Assembly: GCA_026874595.1 (NCBI GenBank)
Contig: CM049322.1
Location: 26,137,400-26,201,399 of the forward strand
Origin: Sipunculus nudus
Lineage: Eukaryota > Annelida > Sipuncula > Golfingiida > Sipunculidae
Length of the DNA stretch: 64,000 bases
Reading direction: 5' to 3'
Shown here: piece after piece, positions 45,196 to 55,100 of the stretch
How positions within the stretch are numbered: the first letter of the stretch is position 1
How the letters are laid out: every line of letters starts with the position of its first letter
Notes under the pieces: generated by a model
Told to the model about the DNA's origin: nothing
The model's database searches: none
Seen by the model: only the letters and a program-made list of their open reading frames with translations
Translations under genes and position numbers: made by a program

Positions 45196-45516
45196 TTTAT
45201 ATTGGGGTTATCAGTACATTAACCCATAATTTCACAGAAACAGCTATCGCCTCCAAATTTATGCAAAAATCGGTCACATGTCAAACGTGGGATTAAGCTT
45301 TTTGTGGCTTTTTGTGTATCAACTTATATTTTATGGAGAAAAGCTAGAAACCTTAAAAATCTCTTGTGAAATTATTCAGCCACATTGCTCAGTATTTCAC
45401 AGAAATTATTTAAAAGACCAGCTGTCTCAAGTTTGTTCAAATGGTTTTGGTTGAATGAATTTTGGCAGAGTTGCAGGAATTCGAACTTAATGATTTAGCG
45501 GAATATTTATACTGAT
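45196..45516 (+). repeat. Copy A/C family fragment (3' of insertion)
   Basis: Continues the fragment at 44,220 and matches 34,200-34,510 ('ACCCATAATTTC', 'GGAGAAAAGCT', 'ATTTCACAGAAAT'). It ends at the LTR boundary near 45,517. Confidence 0.7.
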
Positions 45517-45722
45517 GTTGTAGAGTTGCTCTACAACAGATAATCTCTTACCGTAGGCATGAGATGATGACCGCTGAACAACACCGGCTCTCCAGCAGGG
45601 CTCAATAGCAGTAGCTTCTGGAGGTCCGGTTCTTCTTGGCAGTTTACAATCGTCTGGCTGGGGGCACTTCCTGTAGTAGGCTGGTCTCTGCCCACAGTAG
45701 ATAGGAACCTGCTGTATCACAT
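45517..45722 (-). mobile_element. 3' LTR (or solo-type LTR end) of an LTR retrotransposon
   Basis: On the minus strand the segment starts TGTGATACAGCAGG directly after a polypurine tract (45,723-45,736) and ends ...CTCTACAACA, giving TG...CA ends about 206 bp apart. The left boundary is supported by the break in the copy A/C family at about 45,517. The second LTR was not found in the window, and it does not resemble the LTR-like region near 49,513, so it belongs to a different element. Confidence 0.6.
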
Positions 45723-45736
45723 TCTCCCCCCTTTTC
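45723..45736 (-). other. Polypurine tract of the LTR element
   Basis: GAAAAGGGGGGAGA on the minus strand, immediately upstream of TGTGATAC. It is the expected plus-strand primer position next to a 3' LTR. Confidence 0.65.
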
Positions 45737-46440
45737 TAGAGGTGTCCTGGGATCAAGGCGGTGTAGGGAGATGACACAAAGAGATCCATAATGTTGCATG
45801 GAAAAAGAAAATGGTTCATGGGATGCATATTGGGGGTATAGAAATGTCCAAGTTATGGAATATAACTGCAGACCAGAAAGCGGAGAAGTCTGAAACAAAT
45901 GGGATACATGAGATCGGGCAGAACAAGCAGCATGAAACAGTGCAGAAAATACACTGAAAAGCGAAAGAAAACAAATATTTAAAATTAAATGAAGGCTTAT
46001 TAAGCAATCAGAAATATAAATGATGAATACTGTAAAAATCCTGTAGAGGTGCTTTAAGCGATCCATTGGTTTAAACCTTACAAAAGCCCCAAAAGGAGAA
46101 GCAATGAAGCCACCGAACACTCGAAGACTAATCCAGGGTTTCCTCCAGATAGACATATTCTCACTGTAATTCAGGTGGTGCTTGGGATAGTTCCTCCATG
46201 TAGCCAGTCATGGAATATGCTTTGGTTAGTATAACAGAAGCTTAAGATAAACACCAATTTATTACATTGACATTCGTTTAAATTGCCGGATCTTACCCTT
46301 ATTAAGCAAAAAGCTACTTGAAAATCATGTAAAACACTATATTCGGCAATGGCCAACTTTCAAGCCATAAATAACACTTAACTATAGTTAGGCGAGCAAA
46401 AATGACACTTATTCTAGAAGTCGGTTACATAATCCCTCAT
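45737..46440 (-). other. Unassigned sequence upstream of the polypurine tract
   Basis: A 170-codon minus-strand ORF (45,644-46,156) runs through this stretch into the LTR. It has a hydrophobic middle (VFIIYISDCLISLHLILNIC) but no domain that I recognise. It could be the 3' end of the LTR element; equally it may be chance. Confidence 0.3.
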
Positions 46441-46469
46441 TTACGAGGGTTTAGTTCGCCTCGTGCTAG

Positions 46470-46700
46470 ACTTTGGGCCAGTTTGCTTCGCCTACGCGCT
46501 CTTGTGCACGGTCGGGTGGAAGGTGACTTGGCTGGTTAGAGGTCTCAGGAGCGCATTTAAGCCACCTAGATATTCTCTAACCTGACCCACATCAGAATCG
46601 TGTGCGCTGTTTCGTGGAAGGGGACTTGGCAGGCTAGAGGTCACCGGAGAAGTATCTAAGAAAGCCAGATTCTCTCCCAACCTGACCCGTATCTTCCCAT
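46470..46700. repeat. Two tandem ~110-bp units
   Basis: 'GTGGAAGG(T/G)GACTTGGC(T/A)GG' followed by 'TAGAGGTC' and 'TTCTC(T/C)(A/C)AACCTGACCC' occurs twice, at about 46,514 and 46,613. Confidence 0.7.
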
Positions 46701-46739
46701 TTCCTCATTATGTCCCCCCCCCCCCCACCCGCCAGGGGA

Positions 46740-47150
46740 GACTTGTTTACAGTGCCGTCGTCGTCTGTAGGATATCTTGTGAACACGATAACTTTTGAAG
46801 GGCTGCATATTTTCCTCTTATATTTAAAACACTGATGGTACCCACCGAAATCCCAGAAGAGTTTGCAACTGGGTGACCTTGACCTTCATCCTTGACCTTG
46901 ACCTTGAAGGTCAAACATGCTGAAATGTTAAATCATTGTAGGATATCTTGTGAATGCAATAACTTTTGAAAGGCTGCATATTTTCCCCCGAAATGTGAAA
47001 CACATTGTTCCCACCAAAATCTCTGAGGAGTTCGAAACCTGCTGACCTTGACCTTCATCTTCAAGGTCAAATCTGCCAAAATGTAAAATTTTTAGGGTTA
47101 TTTTGTGAACACGATTACTTTGAAGGGTTGCATATTTTCCTCCGAAAGTT
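46740..47150. repeat. ~150-170-bp repeat, three diverged units
   Basis: 'GGATATCTTGTGAACACGAT' with 'AACTTTTGAAGGGCTGCATA' and TTTTCC recurs near 46,771, 46,942 and 47,092, each followed by 'GACCTTGACCTTCATC'. This repeat truncates the Gypsy-like element at its left side. Confidence 0.75.
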
Positions 47151-47156
47151 TACTCA

Positions 47157-47760
47157 CTAATGGTTCCTACCAACATCTTGGAAGAGCTTGAAACCCAACG
47201 ATCTGTTATAATCTGGACCATTATCCTCGTATGTGTTTTTCTTGGCCATAGATCTAGTTACAGCACATGAAGTATACAAACCAGGACTTTCCTTACTTTC
47301 AGGATCAGTGTCCTGATCAAATGACGGCATTTCTGTCACTATTGGTACAGGCTGTACTTTGTCACCTGCAACATCATTGCCTAGTAGCAACTGAATTCCC
47401 TTAAAGAGTAAAGTAGTTCTTATGCCCACAGTAATATTCCCAGAAATCAATTTTGACTCTAAATTTATACTGTGAAGCGGAACTGAAGTGTGCTTGTCTG
47501 AAAACACACCATTAACAAGTGCATGTGCACCAGTAAAAGACCTATTAGAAAATGTCGAAGTGTTTGCTAACATGAGAGTTTGGCCTGAACCAGTGTCCTT
47601 CGAAATTCTAATAGGGGTAGAATCTGAAAAATCACATGAAAGTGATACAAAACCATCATGTATGAATGGCTTAACTCCATTTCAGAGTCAGGAGAGGAAT
47701 CTACTACCTCAGTTTCATCAAACAAAGAACTGACACTGACAGTGTCAGTCATAAACTCTT
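47157..47760 (-). pseudogene. Retroviral-type aspartic protease (Gypsy-like)
   Basis: The minus-strand frame reads VKPFIHDGFVSLSCDFSDS, then KDTGSGQTLMLAN, with the catalytic DTG codons at 47,589-47,597. It continues without a stop to FKGIQLLLGNDVAGDKVQ, the conserved Leu-Leu-Gly-x-Asp C-terminal box of this protease family, and ends in a linker with CAVTRSMAKK. The active-site loop is intact. The upstream frame joining it to gag is degraded and no downstream polymerase follows, so it is a relic. It would have cleaved the Gag-Pol precursor. Confidence 0.85.
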
Positions 47761-48189
47761 TTTTTCAGAGTCACTAAAGGGATCTACATCCTTATTACAA
47801 TCAACCCCTAATGGGAGTCAACAGAGGAATTTTACTCAACAGAAAGACACTTCTGTTTGTCATAAGAGCACCTGACCTCATTTGAAATACTCTCGCAAGA
47901 GTCATAAAAGGACTTAGCCTTATTTAGTGGACACTCCTCGCAGGAGTCTTGAAAGGACCTAGCCTTATTCAATTCCTCTCCTCGCAGGAGTCTTGAAAGG
48001 ACCTAGCCTTATTCAATTCCTCGCAGGAATCAAATGAAGTTTTTACCCCGCAAGCTACGGTTTCTTCTTTGGAATCAGACGGCACGTTGGCCTAGAGTCA
48101 ATAATGAAGTTGTACCCTTTATTTACATGAAAAGAGCTTGCCTCTTGTGATATACTATGCATAGATTTTGAAACAAAACCAGAAGGTTT

Positions 48190-48280
48190 GCTCTTCGGTT
48201 TATTTGCAAGTTTCCAGCAGTCAGATATTAGATGCCCTTCCTTTTTTTCAGTAATTACAGATTTTCTTTGAAAATGACTG
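48190..48280 (-). pseudogene. Gag zinc knuckle (CCHC), frame-broken
   Basis: GHLISDCWKLANKPK provides the His and last Cys of a CCHC knuckle. The first two cysteines lie in another frame just upstream, separated by an A-run, consistent with a single indel. This is the nucleocapsid part of gag. Confidence 0.65.
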
Positions 48281-48429
48281 GTCTGTTTGACTCTGACACA
48301 GTAGACTTGGACTGAGTTGTAGCAATGGACTTTGCTGAACTATCAGGAATTTAGTACTGGGTGACTGCTCGTTAAACTTCTTTCGACCATACCGATTTAC
48401 ATTCTTGTTTGTGAATGACTAGTTTGATT

Positions 48430-48900
48430 TGCTAGTAAAGGACCTTTTGAGTGTTAATGAATAATCATTAGCTAATTGAGCAGCAATGTCAAGTGATTCA
48501 GGGCTTTTCTCATCAAGAAAAGTTTTAACATCTGCGTTAATGCAGCGCTCAAATTCTTCAAGCAAAATCAACTGGCGCAAATTGTCATAATCTTTCATTA
48601 CATTTTATGAACTAAACCAGCGATCAAACAACTGCTCTTTTGTCCTAGCAAATTCTACATAGATCTGTTCTTTGCGCTTTTCCCCCATTTCTGAATTTCT
48701 GGCGGTAAGCCATCGGAACTAACTCATAACGTTTTAGGATTACCCGTTTAACCTGGTCATAGTCAGCAGCGGCTTCTACTGAAAGCTCTGTATAAATTTC
48801 TCTGGCCTTGCCAGTCAATACACTTTGTAATAGCATAATCCAATTTTCCTTAGCCATTTTAAACTTTCAGCTACCTTTTCAAAGTGTAAGAAATATTTAT
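48430..48900 (-). pseudogene. Gag capsid-like region, broken
   Basis: The first part (48,645-48,857) reads MAKENWIMLLQSVLTGKARE, then YDQVKRVILKRYELVPMAYR. A frame change follows, and after it MKDYDNLRQLILLEEFERCI, then FLDEKSPESLDIAAQLANDY. The W..LL...LTGKA...Y..L and L..LI..EEF..C patterns fit the SCAN-like capsid of Gypsy-type elements in animals. At least one frameshift interrupts it. Confidence 0.75.
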
Positions 48901-49020
48901 CAACCTCTTTTTTTAATAGGTGGGACAAGTCTTATGTGTTTAGTAACATCAAAACTGTGAGTTGGGGCATCACGTAGACCATGTTCTAGTTTAAGTCTTT
49001 CTAACTCCAGTCGTTTTAAC

Positions 49021-49287
49021 TCAATTTTTTTTGTCTTTTTTTAGTTTTTCTCTTTCTATTTCTTTTTCTAGTCTTTCTCTTTCTAACCTTTCTTTCATTT
49101 CTAACTTTTTAAATTCTAACTGTAAAGCAAGGCTATCATCTTTTGATGTTTCCACTTCATTCTCTTCAATTAAACCTTTGCTAACTAGATCTTGCATGAT
49201 TTTAGCAATGATATTAGGCTTTCTCAAAGCTTTTTTCACACCTTGCCCTAAGTGTTGTCCCAAACGCAGCAACTGATCTTTTGTCAA
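49021..49287 (-). pseudogene. Gag N-terminal region with charged coiled coil
   Basis: 88-codon ORF: MTKDQLLRLGQHLGQGVKKA, then IMQDLVSKGLIEENE, then a Glu/Lys/Arg-rich helix (MKERLERERLEKEIEREKLK). An N-terminal charged helix before the capsid region is typical of this Gag type. The frame to the capsid region is broken near 48,900-49,020. Confidence 0.7.
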
Positions 49288-49488
49288 CTGTTCAAGTTGA
49301 TCAGGGTCGGGATCTTAACAATTGCCTCAGGTTTGAAATCTACCATATTAAGATGTTAAAACAATAAAAAAAAACACTGAGATAAATCTTGTAAACAATG
49401 TATTGTAAACAATATGTAATCTTGTAAACAATGTATTTTAAACAATGTTTCTAGGTCAAGGCCTAATAAATTTTCATAACTATTAAGC

Positions 49489-49506
49489 ATCCCGGACGAG
49501 CCCACA
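49489..49506 (-). other. Primer binding site (tRNA-Pro-like)
   Basis: The minus strand reads TGTGGGCTCGTCCGGGAT, one base different from the classical 18-nt tRNA-Pro-complementary site. It lies 6 nt from the putative LTR end (TGTTACGG at 49,513 on +) and upstream of gag, as expected. Confidence 0.75.
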
Positions 49507-49512
49507 TTTTTA

Positions 49513-50396
49513 TGTTACGGAACCTAATAACAACAGATCACGTAGTCGTGACGAGTATAAATTTTGTTACAGAGATAAATAAAAATCAGATTCTGTAACA
49601 CTAGGCAGCATGAAATGTCTAGGGGAATGAATAGAGAAGTCAGTGGTTTTTGTTAACAAATAATAATAATTTATTCTTAAAACAACCCTAACATTACAAT
49701 ACACTAAATCAATACAATTACACAGTATAACAACAGTATCACAATAAATCAATACAATTATACAGTATAACAACAGTATACAGTAAATCAATACAATTAC
49801 ACGGTATAATAAATAAAGTGTGCAGTACCAGAGAGTCCGGATCCTAGGCTTTTCTGGATACCACCACTGTCACAGCTCAACAAGTCCTATAAAACATATA
49901 ATCCAGATGAACAGTTCACGTAAATCAAAGAAAAAAATAGTCCAATTCAATCCCAAAATCAATCTGTTGTAATCAAAAAGTGAAGTTCTGGTAATAGTCC
50001 CAAAGGCAAACTGAAGACTGTATATAATCCGTTACAAATTTCGAAGAATATCTATAAATTCTGCAATTATCGGAAAGGTCAAGAAACTGACTCACACTCT
50101 TCCGTGTCCGCTGGAATTTTTCACTCTCCTCCCGGCTCTAAACACAGCCCCTAATTTATAGCTTCTCACCCCAAAGCCTAGAAACTTCTATTTCACGAAC
50201 AATCCAAAGAACACAGCAATACATAATAAACACGCGCCCAAAGAACAATACAAGAAACGCGCTTTTAGAGTGCGAACAGCTTAGAAAATTCGAGATTAGC
50301 ACGAGCGCTCTGTCTTTACACGCCAGGGTTCACCATGTACAGACTACACCGAGCGCTGGGTCTCTACACGCCATAGCAATTGATGCACAGGACTTG
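49513..50396 (-). mobile_element. Putative 5' LTR region of the Gypsy-like element
   Basis: The left edge (+ strand TGTTACGGAACC) would be the LTR 3' end ...GGTTCCGTAACA. On the minus strand GCTATAAATTAG (50,151-50,162) is a TATA-box-like promoter. The right boundary is somewhere before the satellite starts (50,397) and could not be fixed; a short 88-bp alternative ending at GTAACA (49,600) exists. 49,690-49,805 contains a ~41-bp tandem unit (CAATACAATTACACAGTATA). 'CGAGCGCT' with 'CACGCCA' is duplicated at 50,302-50,373. Confidence 0.5.
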
Positions 50397-52194
50397 AGCA
50401 AAAAGAAGTAATTCAGAAGCTTCATTAGGCCATTTAAACCCTGTTACAAACGTCGTTTTCGTGTAATACAAGATCGTGTTTTGTGGAAAAATGGCCGATT
50501 TAAATTGCGAAAGAAGCGTTTTAGAATCTTCATTAGGCCATTTAGAACCTGTTACAAACGTCGTTTTCGCGGAAATCAGCTCGGTTTTCGCGTAATACAA
50601 GATCGTGTCTTGTGCAAAAATAGCCGATTTAAATTGCGAAATGAGCGTGTTAGAAGCTTCATTAGTCCATTTAGAACCTGTTACAAACGTCGTTTTCGCC
50701 GAAATCAGCTCGGTTGTCGCGTAATGCAAGATCGTGTTTTGTGCAAAAATGGCCGATTTAAATTGCGAAAGAAGCGTTTTAGAAGCTTCATTAGGCCATT
50801 TAGACCCTGTTACAAACGTCGTTTTCGCCGAATCAGCTCGGTTTTCGCGTAATCCAAGATCGTGTTTTGTGCAAAAATGGCCGATTTAAATTGCGAAAGA
50901 AGCGTTTTAGAAGCTTCATTAGGCCATTTAGACCCTGTTACAAACGTCGTTTTCGCCGAAATCAGCTCGGTTTTCGCGTAATACAAGATCGTTCTTTGTG
51001 CAAAAATGGCCGATTTAAATTGCGAAAGAAGCGTTTTAGAAGCTTCATTAGGCCATTTAGACCCTGTTACAAACGCCGTTTTCGCCGAAATCAGCTCGGT
51101 TTTCGCGTAATACAAGATCGTGTTTTGTTAAAAAATGGCCGATTTAAATTGCGAAAGAAGCGTTTTAGAAGCTTCATTAGGCTATTTAGACCCTGTTACA
51201 AACGTCGTTTTCGCCGAAATCAGCTCGGTTTTCGCGTAATACAAGATCGTGTTTTGTGCAAAAATGGCCGATTTAAATTGCGAAAGAAGCGTTTTAGAAT
51301 CTTCATTAGGCCATTTAGACCCTGTTACAAACGTCGTTTTCGCCGAAATCAGCTCGGTTTTCGCGTAATACAAGATCGTGTCTTGTGCAAAAATGGCCGA
51401 TTGAAATTGCGAAAGAAGCGTTTTAGAAACTTTATTAAGCCATTTAGAACCTGTTACAAACGTCGTTTTCGCCGAAATCAGCACGGTTTTTGCGTAATAC
51501 AAGATCGTGTTTTGTGCAAAAATGGCCGATTTAAATTGCGAAAGAAGCGTTTTAGAAGCTTCATTAGGCCATTTAGACCCTGTTAGAAACGTCGTTTTCG
51601 CCGAAATCAGCTCGGTTTTCGCGTAATACAAGATCGTGTTTTGTGCAAAAATGGCCGATTTAAATTGCGAAAGAAGCGTTTTAGAAGCTTCATTAGGCCA
51701 TTTAGACCCTGTTACAAACGTCGTTTTCGCCGAAATCAGCTCGGTTTTCGCGTAATACAAGATCGTGTTTTGTGCAAAAATGGCCGATTTAAATTGCGAA
51801 AGAAGCGTTTTAGAAGCTTCATTAGGCCATTTAGACCCTGTTACAGACGTCGTTTTCGCCGAAATCAGCTCGGTTTTCGCGTAATACAAGATCGTGTTTT
51901 GTGCAAAAATGGCCGATTTAAATTGCGAAAGAAGCATTTTAGAAGCTTCATTAGGCCATTTAGACCCTGTTACAAACGTCGTTTTCGCCGAAATCAACTC
52001 GGTTTTCGCGTAATGCAAGATAGTGTTTTGTGCAAAAATGGCCGATTTAAATTGCGAAAGAAGCGTGTTACAAGATTTATTAGGTCATTTGGAACCTGTT
52101 ACAAACGTCGTTTTTGCCGAAATCAGCACGGTTTTTGCATAATACAAGGTCGTGTTTTGTGCAAAAATGGCCGAATTAAATTGCAAAAGAAGCA

Positions 52195-52480
52195 TTTCAG
52201 AAGCTTCATTAGTCCACAAATGGCCGATTTTTAAAATGCGAAAGAAGCATTTAAATCGGCTTCATTAGTCCATGTAGAACCTGATACAAACGTCGTTTTC
52301 CCCGAAATCAGCTCGGATTTCGCGTAATACAAGATCGTGTTTTGTGAAAAATGGCTGATTTAAATTGTGAAAGAAGCATTTAAATCGGCTTCATTAGTCC
52401 ATTTAGAACCTGATAGAAACGTCGTTTTCCCCGAAATCAGCTCGGTTTTTGCGTAATACAAGATCGTGTTTTGTGCAAAA
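52195..52480. repeat. Satellite junction 1: truncated monomer and variant monomers
   Basis: A monomer stops after TTCATTAGTCCA and restarts at CAAATGGCCGATTTTTAAAA, leaving a partial unit of about 58-64 bp. It is followed by variant monomers with CCCCGAAATCAGC, CTGATA(C/G)AAACG and TTTAAATCGGCTTC. The same junction recurs at 57,688, 59,165, 60,899 and 63,664. Confidence 0.9.
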
Positions 52481-53229
52481 AATTTCCGATTTAAATTGTG
52501 AAAGAAGCGTTTCAAAAGCTTCATTAGGCCTTTTAGACCCTGTTACAAACGTCGTTTTCGCCGATATCAGCTCGATTTTCGCGTAATACAAGATCGTGTT
52601 TTGTGCAAAAATGGCTGATTTAAATTGCGAAAGAAGCGTTTTAGAAGCTTCATTAGGCCATTTAGACCCTGTTACAAACGTCGTTTTTGCCGAAATCAGC
52701 TCGGTTTTCGCGTAATACAAGATCGTGTTTTGTGCAAAAATGGCCGATTTAAATTGCGAAAGAAGCGTTTTAGAAGCTTCATTAGGCCATTTAGACCCTG
52801 TTACAAACGTCGTTTTCGCCAAAATCAGCTCGGTTTTCGCGTAATACAAGATCGTGTTTTGTGCAAAAATGGCCGATTTAAATTGCGAAAGAAGCGTTTT
52901 AGAAGCTTCATTAGGCCATTTAGACCCTGTTAAAAACGTCGTTTTCGCCGAAATCAGCTCGGTTTTCGCGTAATGCAAGATCGTGTTTTGTGCAAAAATG
53001 GCCGATTTAAATTGCGAAAGAAGCATTTTAGAAGCTTCATTAGGCTATTTAGACCCTGTTACAAACGTCGTTTTCGCCGAAATCAGCTCGGTTTTCGCGT
53101 AATACAAGATCGTGTTTTGTGCAAAAATCGCCGATTTAAATTGCGAAAGAAGCGTTTTAGAATCTTCATTAGGCCATTTAGACCCTGTTACAAACGTCGT
53201 TTTCGCCGAAATCAGCTCGGTTTTCGCGT

Positions 53230-55100
53230 AATACAAGATCGTGTCTTGTGCAAAAATGGCCGATTGAAATTACGAAAGAAGCGTTTTAGAAACTTTATTA
53301 AGCCATTTCGAACCTGTTACAAACGTCGTTTTCGCCGAAATCAGCACGGTTTTTGCGTAATACAAGATCGTGTTTTGTGCAAAAATGGCCGATTTAAATT
53401 GCGAAAGAAGCGTTTTAGAAGCTTCATTAGGCCATTTAGACCCTGTTAGAAACGCCGTTTTCGCCGAAATCAGCTCGGTTTTCGCGTAATACAAGATCGT
53501 GTTTTGTGGAAAAATGGCTGAATTAAATTGCGAAAGAAGTGTTTAAGAAGCTTCATTAGTCCATTTAGAACCTGTTAGAAACGTCGTTTTCGCCGAAATC
53601 AGCTCGGTTTTCGTGCAATACAAGATCGTGTCTTGTGCAAATATGGCCGATTGAAATTGCGAAAGGGTCGTGTTACGAGCTTTATTAAGCCATTTAGAAC
53701 CTGTTACAAACGTCGTTTTCGCCGAAATCAGCACGGTTTTTGCGTAACACAAGATCGTGTTTTGTGCAAAAATGGCCGATTTAAATTGCGAAAGAAGCGT
53801 TTAAGAAGCTTCATTAGGCCATTTAGACCCTGTTACAAACGTCGTTTTCGCCGAAATCAGCTCGGTTTTCGCGTAATACAAGATCGTGTTTTGTGCAAAA
53901 ATGGCCGATTTAAATTGCGAAAGAAGCATTTTAGAAGCTTCATTAGGCCATTTAGACCCTGTTACAAACGTCGTTTTCGCCGAAATCAGCTCGGTTTTCG
54001 CGTAATACAAGATCGTGTTTTGTGCAAAAATGGCCGATTTAAATTGCGAAAGAAGCTTTTCAGAAGCTTCATTAGGCCATTTAGACCCTGTTACAAACGT
54101 CGTTTTCGCCGAAATCAGCTTGGTTTTCGCGTAATGCAAGATCGTGTTTTGTGCAAAAATGGCCGAATTAAATTGCGAAAGAAGCGATTTAGAAGCTTTT
54201 TTAGGCCATTTAGACCCTGTTACAAACGTCGTTTTCGCCGAAATCAGCTCGGTTTTCGCGTAATACAAGATCGTGTCTTGTGCAAAAATGGCCGATTGAA
54301 ATTACGAAAGAAGCGTTTTAGAAACTTTATTAAGCCATTTCGAACCTGTTACAAACGTCGTTTTCGCCGAAATCAGCACGGTTTTTGCGTAATACAAGAT
54401 CGTGTTTTGTGCAAAAATGGCCGATTTAAATTGCGAAAGAAGCGTTTTAGAATCTTCATTAGGCCATTTAGACCCTGTTACAAACGTCGTTTTCGCCGAA
54501 ATCAGCTCGGTTTTCGCGTAATACAAGATCGTGTCTTGTGCAAAAATGGCCGATTAAAATTACGAAAGAAGCGTTTTAGAAACTTTATTAAGCCATTTCG
54601 AACCTGTTACAAACGTCGTTTTCGCCGAAATCAGCACGGTTTTTGCGTAATACAAGATCGTGTTTTGTGCAAAAATGGCCGATTTAAATTGCGAAAGAAG
54701 CGTTTTAGAAGCTTCATTAGGCCATTTAGACCCTGTTAGAAACGCCGTTTTCGCCGAAATCAGCTCGGTTTTCGCGTAATACAAGATCGTGTTTTGTGGA
54801 AAAATGGCTGAATTAAATTGCGAAAGAAGTGTTTAAGAAGCTTCATTAGTCCATTTAGAACCTGTTAGAAACGTCGTTTTCGCCGAAATCAGCTCGGTTT
54901 TCGTGCAATACAAGATCGTGTCTTGTGCAAATATGGCCGATTGAAATTGCGAAAGGGTCGTGTTACGAGCTTTATTAAGCCATTTAGAACCTGTTACAAA
55001 CGTCGTTTTCGCCGAAATCAGCACGGTTTTTGCGTAACACAAGATCGTGTTTTGTGCAAAAATGGCCGATTTAAATTGCGAAAGAAGCGTTTAAGAAGCT
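53230..55100. repeat. 1,290-bp (10-monomer) block duplicated in tandem within the satellite
   Basis: Variant-specific landmarks repeat exactly 1,290 bp apart: GAAAGGGTCGTGTTACGAGC at 53,661 and 54,951; GGCTGAATTAAATTGCG with AAGTGTTTAAG at about 53,516 and 54,806; CGTGCAATACAAGATC at about 53,612 and 54,902; the premature TAA in 'GCGTTTAAGAAGC' at about 53,798 and 55,088. The copies look near-identical over more than a kilobase. Confidence 0.9.

Larger units (their letters stand above)
47157..50396 (-). mobile_element. Ty3/Gypsy-like LTR retrotransposon, 5' half (truncated)
   Basis: Minus-strand order: LTR-like region (50,396-49,513), primer binding site (49,506-49,489), gag N-terminus (49,287-49,021), capsid-type gag (48,900-48,430), CCHC knuckle (48,280-48,190), aspartic protease (47,760-47,157). 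Reverse transcriptase, RNase H and integrase are absent; sequence changes to another repeat at about 47,150. Frames are repeatedly broken, so it is inactive. Confidence 0.8.

Noticed and set aside
45644-46156. 170-codon ORF with a hydrophobic segment, possible envelope-like or membrane protein
   Set aside because: No recognisable domain, and its C-terminus runs through the polypurine tract into the LTR; left as unassigned.
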